Positions 8,656-17,304 of a DNA stretch of 64,000 bases are shown here, piece by piece. Position numbers and translations under genes: made by a program. Source of the DNA: Terasakiella sp033100395 (GTDB lineage Bacteria > Pseudomonadota > Alphaproteobacteria > Rhodospirillales > Terasakiellaceae); the NCBI RefSeq assembly GCF_033100395.1, contig NZ_JAWLVJ010000019.1:1-64000 (forward strand), in the 5' to 3' direction. A model generated the notes under the pieces. That model was not told the origin of the DNA. It saw nothing but the letters and a program-made list of their open reading frames with translations, and did not search any database. How positions within the stretch are numbered: position 1 is the first letter of the stretch; the number at the start of each line of letters is the position of its first letter.

Positions 8656-9648
8656 TTATTTCTTTTGAAGCGTTAAACGGAAATGATTGCTTAGTCCCTG
8701 TTGATCGAGAATGGCCTGAACCCAGCGCATCATATCGTGCAATTTTTCCGTATAAGCAAAATTGTCTTCATGTTCTTTCATCAACAGATAATCCATGATG
8801 TCAAAGCCATAAGTTTCCAACGAATGGACATTGAACTCAGACTTTTCTGCCAGGAGGTTGAACGATTTCTCATCATAGAAGCAGACATGCTCGAACGGCA
8901 ATAACACGTTTTCTGCCGCGCCCATCAATTCAAAGCTCAAGGAATGAATATTGGGCGTATATAGGATCAGATACCCATTGTCCTTTAGCTTTCTATTGGC
9001 TGTCTTCAGCAGTTCAACCGGGTTGTAGACATGTTCCAACACATCAAACATGACAATAACGTCATAGGTCCCATCCGCTTCATCGCCAAGATCGGTTGCG
9101 TCCACATTCAGTCCACGTTTTTGACAATATTGCGCTAACCCCTTGGTGACTTCAAGACCGCGGCAATCCACGCCATGGTCTGTCAGATAACTCAGGAAAT
9201 AACCGGCCCCGCAGCCCACATCCAACAACTTGATTTCGCTTGGGTCCAGGTTTAATCGCTTGATGCAATACTTCAGACGTTCCTTGCCGAAAGTGTTTTT
9301 GCGATAATCATATTGGGCATGAATTTCGCGTTCCAACTTGTCCATGTACAGATTGGTGGCATAGACATTGTCGATATGGTCTTTTTCCTGTTCCGGCGAA
9401 ATATTAGGGGAAACGGCACTACATTTTTCACAGTGATATAGCTGATATCCCGCTTCCCATTCCAGCAACAGCTTGCCTTTGTCATGCCCACATAAAACGC
9501 AACTGAACTGATCCGGCTTCTGGATGCGATATTCATGCAGCGGCAACAACTTTTTACGGTAATTGACAATACCCTCAAAAAATTTCTTGCCACGTAATGC
9601 ATGCGCTTTCACATCAAAAAAACGCAGATTTTCAGTCGAAATAAACAA
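8656..9648 (-). CDS. SAM-dependent methyltransferase with N-terminal zinc ribbon
   Basis: A 330-residue class I methyltransferase. A Cys-x-x-Cys pair near residues 50/53 and another near 73/76 form a zinc ribbon as in the gene at 28-930. The SAM motif DVGCGAG lies near 140 and DVLEHV near 200. It starts with TTG, supported by a clear GGAGA seven bases upstream. It lies between the radical SAM gene and the CMP-sugar synthetase. A sugar C-, N- or O-methyltransferase role is likely, but the extra C-terminal domain of known C-methyltransferases is not obvious. Confidence 0.8.
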   Translation of the reverse strand: MFISTENLRFFDVKAHALRGKKFFEGIVNYRKKLLPLHEYRIQKPDQFSCVLCGHDKGKLLLEWEAGYQLYHCEKCSAVSPNISPEQEKDHIDNVYATNLYMDKLEREIHAQYDYRKNTFGKERLKYCIKRLNLDPSEIKLLDVGCGAGYFLSYLTDHGVDCRGLEVTKGLAQYCQKRGLNVDATDLGDEADGTYDVIVMFDVLEHVYNPVELLKTANRKLKDNGYLILYTPNIHSLSFELMGAAENVLLPFEHVCFYDEKSFNLLAEKSEFNVHSLETYGFDIMDYLLMKEHEDNFAYTEKLHDMMRWVQAILDQQGLSNHFRLTLQKK

Positions 9649-9704
9649 AATTCGTCTCCGGGATCATTAATTTGGTCTGTGGGTAAACAGTCTCAGGCAC
9701 AATC

Positions 9705-10733
9705 TTAATTTTGCGGATAGATGAGACCGACACATTTTTTACACATCTCGTTTTTCTCATACTGACCGAGACGGTGAATCTCGCGCAATTCCTGCATATA
9801 TTCATTATGCCAGGCTTCATAGATGGTTTGTGTGCGCAAATCGCCGATTTTCAACTTGCTGCTAAACACCACACAACACGGTGTGATGTCGTGATTTCGG
9901 ATCACAACGCGTTGAAACGGCTGTGGACATTTAAAATCATCCATCCCAATATTTTCGAACTGTTGCTTGGGGTAGAAACGCGAATAGTCCCCCACGTCAA
10001 CGGGCGGCACGAAAGTTTGGATCGATACCATATCCACTTTATCCTGCCAATAATTCTGGAAGGCTTCCACTTCATGTTCGTTATCCGCCAAACGGCACAG
10101 GCTCACCCCTGTAACGGGCAGCTTGTAGCCGCCCTTTTCCTTCAGTTCGAGGAAACGTTCAATATTGGCAACCACATTATCCAGTGGCTGGCTGCCCACA
10201 CGGACCTTTGCATAGGTTTCCTGGGTAAAGGCATCCAGACTGAAGCGCAGTCGGGTGATTCCGGAATCCAGCAATTCCTGGGAGCGACGCTCCGTCAGGC
10301 CGGACGCATTGGTATTCATCATAATATCGATGAAGCCACGCTTGTGGGCGTATGAAATCCATTCGTGCAAATTCTTGATCAGCAAGGGCTCGTTACTGCC
10401 TTGCGGCGAAATGGATGGACAGCCATGTTCTGCCCCTTCATCGACGATCTTTTTAAACCCGTCAAAATCAATCTCTTCCGGCCCGTAATAATCTTTAATC
10501 AATTCCGGTGTGCCAACGATACAATGGGGGCATTTATAGTTACAGGTCTGATTCATATCGACTTGCAAAAACAGCGGAAAGTCCGTGACCAGTTCCAGCT
10601 TATTGGCCAGTTCCCATTGTTCACGATAAGCACTGAATTTGGGACCAATGATGTTTGCTAACTTGGTATTGATGTCTTCTTTTTTCGAGAAGTGAGTGAC
10701 TTTACCATCTGTTGTATAGGCATGCGTTGTCAT
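9705..10733 (-). CDS. Radical SAM protein with SPASM domain
   Basis: About 342 residues. The radical SAM cluster motif CNYKCPHC lies near residue 49. A C-terminal SPASM-type Cys set (CPQPFQR, TPCC, MCKKC) would hold an auxiliary Fe-S cluster. SPASM enzymes act on peptides, carbohydrates and other small molecules by hydrogen abstraction. The ATG at 10733 has GGAAA upstream; a longer reading to 10811 lacks support. Set in a glycan locus with CMP-sugar genes, it probably carries out a radical dehydration, epimerisation or oxidation on a sugar or its carrier. This cannot be decided from sequence. Confidence 0.85.
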   Translation of the reverse strand: MTTHAYTTDGKVTHFSKKEDINTKLANIIGPKFSAYREQWELANKLELVTDFPLFLQVDMNQTCNYKCPHCIVGTPELIKDYYGPEEIDFDGFKKIVDEGAEHGCPSISPQGSNEPLLIKNLHEWISYAHKRGFIDIMMNTNASGLTERRSQELLDSGITRLRFSLDAFTQETYAKVRVGSQPLDNVVANIERFLELKEKGGYKLPVTGVSLCRLADNEHEVEAFQNYWQDKVDMVSIQTFVPPVDVGDYSRFYPKQQFENIGMDDFKCPQPFQRVVIRNHDITPCCVVFSSKLKIGDLRTQTIYEAWHNEYMQELREIHRLGQYEKNEMCKKCVGLIYPQN

Positions 10734-11005
10734 AAAAAATTTTCCATATTGTATAGCCGCGTTCACAGGTGATGAAAGGCTATGTGCTAATTCGGGATAT
10801 AAGCGAACCACCTAAGCGGTGTTATTTTCCTTGCTAATCTTTTCACTATTAATTTGTTCACAATGTGACTGGCGAGCACGCTTACGAATGTAATGCTTAA
10901 TATTCTTAAAAACCGCAAAATTAGTAGGCTTTCGGTGTGTTTGGAATAAGAAGCATTCATTTTATAACTATTCTAAATCAATCTAACTTCACCTTCGAGC
11001 ATTAT
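10734..11005. other. Non-coding gap between two minus-strand genes
   Basis: About 270 AT-rich bases between the ABC exporter stop and the radical SAM start. No convincing gene was found. A 57-codon minus-strand frame (roughly 10,790-10,960) has no recognisable family or ribosome site. The gap probably holds the promoter of the downstream half of the minus-strand block, but no clear promoter could be picked out. Confidence 0.4.
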
Positions 11006-12853
11006 TTAACTCTCTTTGTCATCATAAACGAGATCGAGATTTTGATGAGCCACCATATTGGCATATTCACCTGAAAGAGCAATCAATTCACTGTGTGTGC
11101 CTTGTTCGACGATTATACCATCTTTTAACACGACGACAATGTCAGCACGTTGAATTGTTGAGAGTCTGTGCGCGATGACCAGAACGGTGCGATCTTTTCG
11201 TAATATTTCAACGGATTGCTGAATGGATTGTTCCGTAATGGTGTCAAGATGGCTGGTCGCTTCATCGAAAATAATAAGGTCGGGGTTGCGCAAGATGGCC
11301 CGCGCAATCGCAATACGTTGCTGCTGCCCACCGGAAAGCCTGATCCCGCGATCACCCAATTTAGTGTCATAGCCTTCGGATAATTCCATAATGAAGTCAT
11401 GGGCTGATGCCATTTTGGCCGCTTGTTCGATATCTGCTTGGCTCACCCCTTCTGTTGAGAAGGACAGGTTGTTGGAGACTGTATCATTGAAGATAAAGAT
11501 GTCCTGGCTCACCACACTGATTTTCTTTCTCAGTTCGTGAATGTTAATATCGTTCAAGGGGGTGCCATCAATCAAAATGTTGCCGCTTCTAGGGTCATAA
11601 AAGCGCATCAGCAAGGAAACCAAAGTGGTTTTACCTGCCCCTGACGGTCCAACGATCGCCACCATTTTGCCCGCTGGAATATCTAGATTGACGTTCTTAA
11701 TTATGCTGTTGTTGCTTTCAACATAATTAAACTGCACGTCTTTGAAAGAAAGACCAGATGTGATCCCTTTGAAGGATTGGGGGCCGGTTGGTTGTTTTCT
11801 GTCAGACGTTTCTTTGAAAAATTCGTCGACCTGTTCAAAAACAAACATATGGCTAGTGATCTGGGCGCCTGAATAGCTAATCTTGGAAATGGGGGATAAC
11901 AGCCGCATTAAAACAAACAAGAAAATCAACAGGCCTGAAACCCACTGTCCATTTCCTTCGTTGAGTTGGGAGCCGAAGAACAGTAAAAAACAAACAAAAA
12001 TGCCGGCAAATGTCGTCAGAAATGGTGTTATAACAGACTGATATGTAATTAATTTTTGGTTTGTTGCGATTTTCTCATCTAATTTTTTAGTGTATCTGGG
12101 ATACATAATATCTTCTGCGGCAACGGATTTAATCAATTTCATGCCGCTGATTGTTTCATAGATATGATGGGAAACTTCGGCCGTTTTTTCTGATAATTTG
12201 GCCCCTTCTTTTCGGAAAACATTATTTGTAAATGTTTTTAAGATCGTAAAGAGAAAAAGTGCAAAGATACATGCAATAATTGCCATTTTCCAAGAAAGTG
12301 AAATCATCAAGACCGTGTAAATTCCTAATAAAATCATGTTTTGGATAATGGAAATAAAGCTAGTCAATAAAATAGAGACGCGTTCGACCCAGTCAATAAG
12401 GCTATTAGAATGGTCACCTGCGGTTTTTTCTGAAAAGTAACTGAATTCAGCATTAATAAGTGATTTATACGTCTCTCTGAATAACGTTTTTTGCATCAAA
12501 AGCGGTATATATCCATTTAGATATTCTACCGTATACATCAAAAGACCACGAATAAGTAGCACAGCACCTAAAATGAGTGCCGTTTTCTGAAGTTTTTCAA
12601 CTTCATCCATACCACAAAAATAAGAAGATACATGTTTCAGCAAAGGAATGCTGTTAAACACGCTATTATCTGATTGACCTTCAAGGATTGGAACAAGCAT
12701 TGCAATGCTTATACCTTCTGTGATGGATGCAAGTAATGCCAACACAATAAATGAAATAAATAATAATTTATGCCCGGATAGCATTTCCAGACATCTTTTA
12801 AAAAATGATAAAAAATTATTTATCTTGTCTATGAGCATAACTGAATTATTCAC
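11006..12853 (-). CDS. ABC exporter, fused membrane and ATPase half-transporter
   Basis: A 615-residue type I ABC exporter. The first roughly 330 residues carry about six hydrophobic helices. The ATPase follows, with Walker A GPSGAGKTT near 390, signature LSGGQQQR near 498, Walker B LIIFDEATS near 518 and the H-loop IAHRLS near 550. It is MsbA/PglK-like and could flip a lipid-linked glycan across the inner membrane. The start is GTG at 12853 or ATG at 12838; neither has a strong ribosome site. The gene is visibly more AT-rich than its neighbours, which suggests a separate origin. It follows the legionaminate-type genes in the same direction. Confidence 0.9.
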   Translation of the reverse strand: MNNSVMLIDKINNFLSFFKRCLEMLSGHKLLFISFIVLALLASITEGISIAMLVPILEGQSDNSVFNSIPLLKHVSSYFCGMDEVEKLQKTALILGAVLLIRGLLMYTVEYLNGYIPLLMQKTLFRETYKSLINAEFSYFSEKTAGDHSNSLIDWVERVSILLTSFISIIQNMILLGIYTVLMISLSWKMAIIACIFALFLFTILKTFTNNVFRKEGAKLSEKTAEVSHHIYETISGMKLIKSVAAEDIMYPRYTKKLDEKIATNQKLITYQSVITPFLTTFAGIFVCFLLFFGSQLNEGNGQWVSGLLIFLFVLMRLLSPISKISYSGAQITSHMFVFEQVDEFFKETSDRKQPTGPQSFKGITSGLSFKDVQFNYVESNNSIIKNVNLDIPAGKMVAIVGPSGAGKTTLVSLLMRFYDPRSGNILIDGTPLNDINIHELRKKISVVSQDIFIFNDTVSNNLSFSTEGVSQADIEQAAKMASAHDFIMELSEGYDTKLGDRGIRLSGGQQQRIAIARAILRNPDLIIFDEATSHLDTITEQSIQQSVEILRKDRTVLVIAHRLSTIQRADIVVVLKDGIIVEQGTHSELIALSGEYANMVAHQNLDLVYDDKES

Positions 12854-12978
12854 TGGTTTTATATAAAAAAATAATGACTGATTCGTCTTGATCGTCTGGT
12901 CTAAGCCGTTTCAAGCTGAAAAAGGTCTACATCTCATTTAACAGGAGTGTTTGCGTGCTCTCTTATCACAGAAACTGT

Positions 12979-13665
12979 TTAAACACACTCGTTAAATAAA
13001 TGAGAGTGCAGAAATGCTTGGGCAATTTGAAAATCACTTTCTGTATCAATATCAATGGAACGCGCAAACGGGATTTCATAAGCCGCGGTTTGACCTTCTG
13101 ACCAGAAAGCCTGATGTTTTTTAAACCAAGCCACATCTGCAACATAAACGGCCCCATTGGGACGCAGCAAGGGTTTGTCGTCAGCCAGTCCTATTTTTTG
13201 TAAATACCCATCGGGGTTTTGACTAAACAGCCAGCTGGCAGGGAAACCAAGGGCGGTGACGCTTTCACATAAAGGGGCGGCTTTTTCAACGCACATAGTG
13301 ACGCAGTTATCAATATCTTGTGCATTTCTAAGCGGTGAGGTGGGTTGCAGCAGAACCAAATAGCCTGTTTCAATATTGAGTTCTTCTAGCGCATGGAGTA
13401 CGGCATCTGCGGAACTTGCATCATCTGATGCCAACGCGTCCGGTCGGCGAAAAGGAACTTCGCCGCCTGCTTTGCGAAAGGTATCCATAATATCTTGATC
13501 ATCTGACGATAAAATCACCCGATCAATGGTTTTTGCGTTTTGGGCTGCCTGTAAGGTCCAGACAATTAACGGTTTATCGCCAAATTGTTTGATGTTCTTA
13601 CCAGGGAGCCTCTTTGATCCGCCGCGTGCAAGAACGATGGCTATGACGGGCTTGTTATCAATCAA
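12979..13665 (-). CDS. CMP-sugar synthetase, LegF/PseF-like
   Basis: A 228-residue acylneuraminate cytidylyltransferase-family enzyme. LARGGSKRLPGKN at residues 12-24, SSDDQDI and RPDALASDDASS follow the pattern of CMP-legionaminate/pseudaminate synthetases. The start is TTG at 13665, as no ATG or GTG lies before the nucleotide-binding motif. The gene follows legC by 12 bases. With legB, legC and the CBS-nucleotidyltransferase upstream it fits the last step of CMP-legionaminate synthesis. LegG and LegI are not encoded next to it. Confidence 0.85.
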   Translation of the reverse strand: MIDNKPVIAIVLARGGSKRLPGKNIKQFGDKPLIVWTLQAAQNAKTIDRVILSSDDQDIMDTFRKAGGEVPFRRPDALASDDASSADAVLHALEELNIETGYLVLLQPTSPLRNAQDIDNCVTMCVEKAAPLCESVTALGFPASWLFSQNPDGYLQKIGLADDKPLLRPNGAVYVADVAWFKKHQAFWSEGQTAAYEIPFARSIDIDTESDFQIAQAFLHSHLFNECV

Positions 13666-13677
13666 AACTAATCTTCT

Positions 13678-14823
13678 TTACTGGTTTGTAATATCAAGGA
13701 AAGACGCAATGACATGGTCTTGTTCGTCACGGGTTAACTGCGTTGAACAGGGTAATGTCAAAATGCGTGGCCAAATATTATCCGTTATATCCATGCTGGA
13801 TTTAAAGCAATTTTGATAGGGCTTTTGTAAATGCATCGGTTTCCAAAAAGGGCGCGCGGCAATATCGCGGGTGCGCATGGCGGTGATATAATTTGTTACT
13901 GGTTTTAAGGGGGGGGATAATAATAGACCGCTAAACCAACAAGCGCTTTGCGCCCAGTCAGGGGCGGGAAAACTGTCAACACCTTCAATCCCTGATAAGG
14001 CATCATTATAGCGTCGTGCGATGTCTTTTTTGGCTTGAACGAAAATATCCAATTGCTCCATCTGCGCACAGCCCACGGCAGCTTGCAAATTGGTCATGCG
14101 ATAATTAAAGCCAACCATATCGTGATCATAGGCATCACTGACGCGTGCAGTTGTGGTGATATGCTTCACTTTCTTTAAGGTTTTAGGGTCGCGTGCAATC
14201 ACAGCCCCCCCACCGCCAGCGGTCACTGTCTTGTTGCCATTGAAAGACATAACTGCTGCATCTGCGCCGTGATCTGCTAGTTGGCGATTTTTATAGCGGG
14301 ATCCAAAAGCTGCCGCCGCATCTGCAAGAACACTCAGGCCATACTTATGGGCGATTTCTGATATATGATCCATATCCGCAGGCATGCCTAACGTATAGAC
14401 AGCAACAATCGCGCTAACACGTTTGTTGCTTTCGCGATGAAAAAGCTGACCATCGCGTTTGAACGTGTCACGTGCCAGCATGTTTTCTAGTATGTTTGGA
14501 TTAAGTGTCCAGCTGTCTGCATCAATGTCAATCAACCAAGGTTCTGCCCCGCAATGGCTAACAGCATTTGCGCTGGCAATGAACGTATAAGACGGCACGA
14601 TGACCAGATCGCTAGGCTGCACACCAAGAGCCAAGAGCGCAACATGCAAGCCATCTGTACCTGATGAAGTGACGACCGAAGCGTCTGCACCGGTTGCGGT
14701 GGCGACCATATCTTCAAGTTGATCTACAAAAGGACCAACAGAAGAGACGAAATTCATTTCAATACATTGATTGAGGTATTTTGCCTCATTTCCAGACATA
14801 TTGGGGATGGCGAGTGGTATCAT
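13678..14823 (-). CDS. legC: LegC-family PLP aminotransferase
   Basis: A DegT/DnrJ/EryC1-type aminotransferase of about 381 residues. The pyridoxal-phosphate lysine lies in SFNGNKTVTAGGGG near residue 186, the characteristic form in LegC proteins. LegC puts the amino group on C4 of a 4-keto-6-deoxy nucleotide sugar made by LegB. The ATG at 14823, opening MIPLAIPNMSG, is preferred; an in-frame TTG at 14847 would overlap legB. It lies four bases after legB. Members of the family also act on UDP- or GDP-linked substrates, so the nucleotide is not certain. Confidence 0.87.
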   Translation of the reverse strand: MIPLAIPNMSGNEAKYLNQCIEMNFVSSVGPFVDQLEDMVATATGADASVVTSSGTDGLHVALLALGVQPSDLVIVPSYTFIASANAVSHCGAEPWLIDIDADSWTLNPNILENMLARDTFKRDGQLFHRESNKRVSAIVAVYTLGMPADMDHISEIAHKYGLSVLADAAAAFGSRYKNRQLADHGADAAVMSFNGNKTVTAGGGGAVIARDPKTLKKVKHITTTARVSDAYDHDMVGFNYRMTNLQAAVGCAQMEQLDIFVQAKKDIARRYNDALSGIEGVDSFPAPDWAQSACWFSGLLLSPPLKPVTNYITAMRTRDIAARPFWKPMHLQKPYQNCFKSSMDITDNIWPRILTLPCSTQLTRDEQDHVIASFLDITNQ

Positions 14824-14827
14824 GTTT

Positions 14828-15811
14828 TTAAACAGTATATTGACCAACTTTGAATTTATCGATGTTGTCTTTCACCCATTCGATGGTCAGGCCGAGGCCT
14901 TGATCCAACGATGTTGCGGGTTGCCAGTTCATCAATTCTAGCGCCTTGCTGTTGTCAGAACAGAGTCTTTCAACTTCGCTGGCTTTGGGGCGCAGGCGTT
15001 CTTCGTCGCACAGAATTTCTACATCTCGTCCAATCAATTTGATGATTTTCTGTGCCAGATCACCAATGGAAATTTCTTTGCCTACACCCAAGTTAATGGT
15101 CTCCCCGATGACATTGTCACATTCTGCCATTCGGATGAAGCCATCGGCTGTATCATGAACAAAGGTTAGATCACGGGTTGGAGCAAGGCTGCCTAAGTGA
15201 ATTTGATCTTTCACAAGCGCCTGGGAAATAACGGTCGGGATGATCGCGCGGGCGGATTGGCGTGGTCCATAGGTGTTAAACGGTCGGATCGTTGAGACCG
15301 GAAGTTCAAAAGAACGATAAAAAGATTCTGCCATCATATCTGCCCCAATCTTGGAAGCGGAATATGGGGATTGTCCGACAAGGGGGTGTTCTTCTGTAAT
15401 GGGAACGAATTGGGCTGAGCCATAGACCTCGCTTGTCGATGTATGGATCACGCGTGAGACATTAAAATCACGGGCCAACTGTAAAACGTTTAAAGTCCCT
15501 TGCACGTTTGTTTGAACGTAAGACTGGGGCGAGCTATAGGAATAAGGAATGGCAATCAAGGCCCCCAGATGGAAAATAACATCGGCACCCTTAACCGCCT
15601 TAACCATGCTGTCACGATCCAAGAGGTCGCCTAAGGTGACATCGATTTGATCCAGGTAGGGCGAATGGTCCAGCCAATCGTTTGATCCCGCACTATTGTA
15701 AAGGACCAAAGCGCGCACATTTGCTCCGCGTTGAATCAATCTTTCACATAAATGGCTGCCAATAAAACCGCCGCCGCCTGTTACCAAAACTGTCTTATTT
15801 GACCAATCCAT
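14828..15811 (-). CDS. legB: LegB-family nucleotide-sugar 4,6-dehydratase
   Basis: A 327-residue extended SDR. The NAD motif TGGGGFIGSHL lies at residues 11-21, followed by TSEVYGS near 127 and the catalytic YSASK near 148. The overall layout matches LegB, the GDP-N-acetylglucosamine 4,6-dehydratase of legionaminic acid synthesis. It sits between the CBS-nucleotidyltransferase (upstream by one base) and legC. This order (PtmE-like, LegB, LegC, LegF-like) is the known legionaminate arrangement. UDP-sugar use cannot be excluded from sequence alone. Confidence 0.87.
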   Translation of the reverse strand: MDWSNKTVLVTGGGGFIGSHLCERLIQRGANVRALVLYNSAGSNDWLDHSPYLDQIDVTLGDLLDRDSMVKAVKGADVIFHLGALIAIPYSYSSPQSYVQTNVQGTLNVLQLARDFNVSRVIHTSTSEVYGSAQFVPITEEHPLVGQSPYSASKIGADMMAESFYRSFELPVSTIRPFNTYGPRQSARAIIPTVISQALVKDQIHLGSLAPTRDLTFVHDTADGFIRMAECDNVIGETINLGVGKEISIGDLAQKIIKLIGRDVEILCDEERLRPKASEVERLCSDNSKALELMNWQPATSLDQGLGLTIEWVKDNIDKFKVGQYTV

Positions 15812-15812
15812 T

Positions 15813-16880
15813 TTACTTTCCTAGTTTATTTTTTACGTCTTCTTCAGCAGCTTCAAAATCTTGTGGCCGCCCGATGTCTTTCCAGTATTCATACAAGGGA
15901 AAGCAAACGACATTTTTATTGTTTTTGATTAATTCGTCCATCAAGGTCGGCATGTCGAAATATTGACCTTGGGGAATAAAATCAAAAGCTTCGGGTGTTA
16001 AAATATAAATGCCTGCATTTACCATCCAACGGTTGATCGGTTTTTCATGCACCCCTTTGACGAACACGCCATCGGTTTCCATGACCCCAAAGGGGACGGT
16101 GTATTCATATGGGCGTACCGCGACTGTCATTACCGCATTATTATCATTGTGGAACTTGCCGAACATGCGGAAATTCAATTCAGTAATGATATCCCCATTC
16201 ATGACTAGAACCGGTTGTTTAGGTTTTTCGATCATGGACAAGGCGCCCGCAGTTCCCAGCGGGTTGTCTTCACGTACATAATCAATTTCCAACCCAAAAT
16301 CCTGACCATCACCAAAGTGATTGACGATTTGGTCATGGCGGTAGTGGGTGGTCACGCTGACGCGCCCAATTCCATTTTCACGCAATTGGCCGATGATGCG
16401 TTCCATAATCGGTTTGCCGCCAATTTCTAACATGGGTTTGGGCGTTTCTTTGGTCATGGGCATCAGGCGTTTGCCGAAGCCACCCGCCATTAAAACGGCC
16501 GCAAGGCTGTTTTCATTTTCTAATACCAAATCATCTAGCAAAACCAAATCAACAATTCTATTATTTGCATCTACAAGGGGAATTTGGTGCAAGCGATGTT
16601 CTGTCATTAACGATAAAATCGTCGCATCATCTGTGCCAACGGGTGCAGAGATCGGCTGTTTTGGTGTTAATTCATCTTTGCTTTGAAGGATGGTGCCTGC
16701 GCTTATGGTCATGTCAATGCTTTGCATGAGGGCGCGGCGCACATCTCCATCGGTGACGGTGCCAGTTATATGGTAGTCTTTATCGATAACGATGACGATG
16801 CCGACAGCATTTTCATTCAGTAATTCGATTACTTTTGACAATGGGGTATCGGCAGAAATTAGTATCTTATCAAGGTTCAT
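15813..16880 (-). CDS. CBS-domain nucleotidyltransferase, PtmE-like
   Basis: A 355-residue fusion of two CBS domains (about residues 1-120) with a sugar-1-phosphate nucleotidyltransferase (about 125-355). The latter has the signature LMAGGFGKRLMPMT near 131, then PKPMLEIGGKP, NGDI near 224 and WKDIGRP near the end. PtmE of Campylobacter has this fusion and makes GDP-glucosamine derivatives for legionaminate. It is the first gene of the minus-strand block and faces the divergent gap. The CBS pair may sense nucleotides. The GDP specificity is inferred from family and context. Confidence 0.85.
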   Translation of the reverse strand: MNLDKILISADTPLSKVIELLNENAVGIVIVIDKDYHITGTVTDGDVRRALMQSIDMTISAGTILQSKDELTPKQPISAPVGTDDATILSLMTEHRLHQIPLVDANNRIVDLVLLDDLVLENENSLAAVLMAGGFGKRLMPMTKETPKPMLEIGGKPIMERIIGQLRENGIGRVSVTTHYRHDQIVNHFGDGQDFGLEIDYVREDNPLGTAGALSMIEKPKQPVLVMNGDIITELNFRMFGKFHNDNNAVMTVAVRPYEYTVPFGVMETDGVFVKGVHEKPINRWMVNAGIYILTPEAFDFIPQGQYFDMPTLMDELIKNNKNVVCFPLYEYWKDIGRPQDFEAAEEDVKNKLGK

Positions 16881-17304
16881 TCGTTTTCTTTAAGGTCTGA
16901 AGCTTTAGAGAAATACGCCGGGTGCAGTCGTCACGAAGCAGGGTGAATCGGGGTCTGAATTAAGGGGCCAAACCATTCGCTTATTTGATCCCATCATAGT
17001 TATCTTTTCCAAAGGCGTTTAATGTGATTGGCAATTGTAATTGTATCTAACGATATCGCAAAAAAATTACAAGCCTATTCCGCATAATTGGCTGCATTTT
17101 TATTGTGTTTTTGTGGGTGTTTTTGGCAATGTTTGCCGGGGTTTTTGTGGCTTGTCGGGTTTTTAAAATTTGAAACTAAAGTAAAATGAAGGTTTACTTG
17201 GACCGGGATTATTGAGATATGGTACTTCTTCCCTTCCCATCTTAATTGTCAGAACGTTAGATATAGATACGATGACGAAAAAATCATGGATAAAATGAGT
17301 TAAC
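16881..17304. other. Divergent intergenic region with G/T tract
   Basis: A 424-base AT-rich gap separates the minus-strand block from the plus-strand block. It should hold both promoters. At 17,097-17,165 the plus strand is almost pure G and T with five runs of TTTTT spaced 7-18 bases apart, an imperfect repetition around GTTTTTGTGG. No gene was found. Confidence 0.6.
17246..17273 (+). promoter_or_regulatory. Possible sigma-70 promoter for the plus-strand block
   Basis: TTGTCA at 17246-17251 and TACGAT at 17268-17273 with 16 bases between them. It lies about 30 bases before the ATG of the dehydrogenase gene. The match is moderate and was found by eye. Confidence 0.3.

Noticed and set aside
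10790..10964. Possible 57-codon minus-strand gene
   Set aside because: No ribosome site, no recognised family and overlap with the upstream extension of the radical SAM gene.
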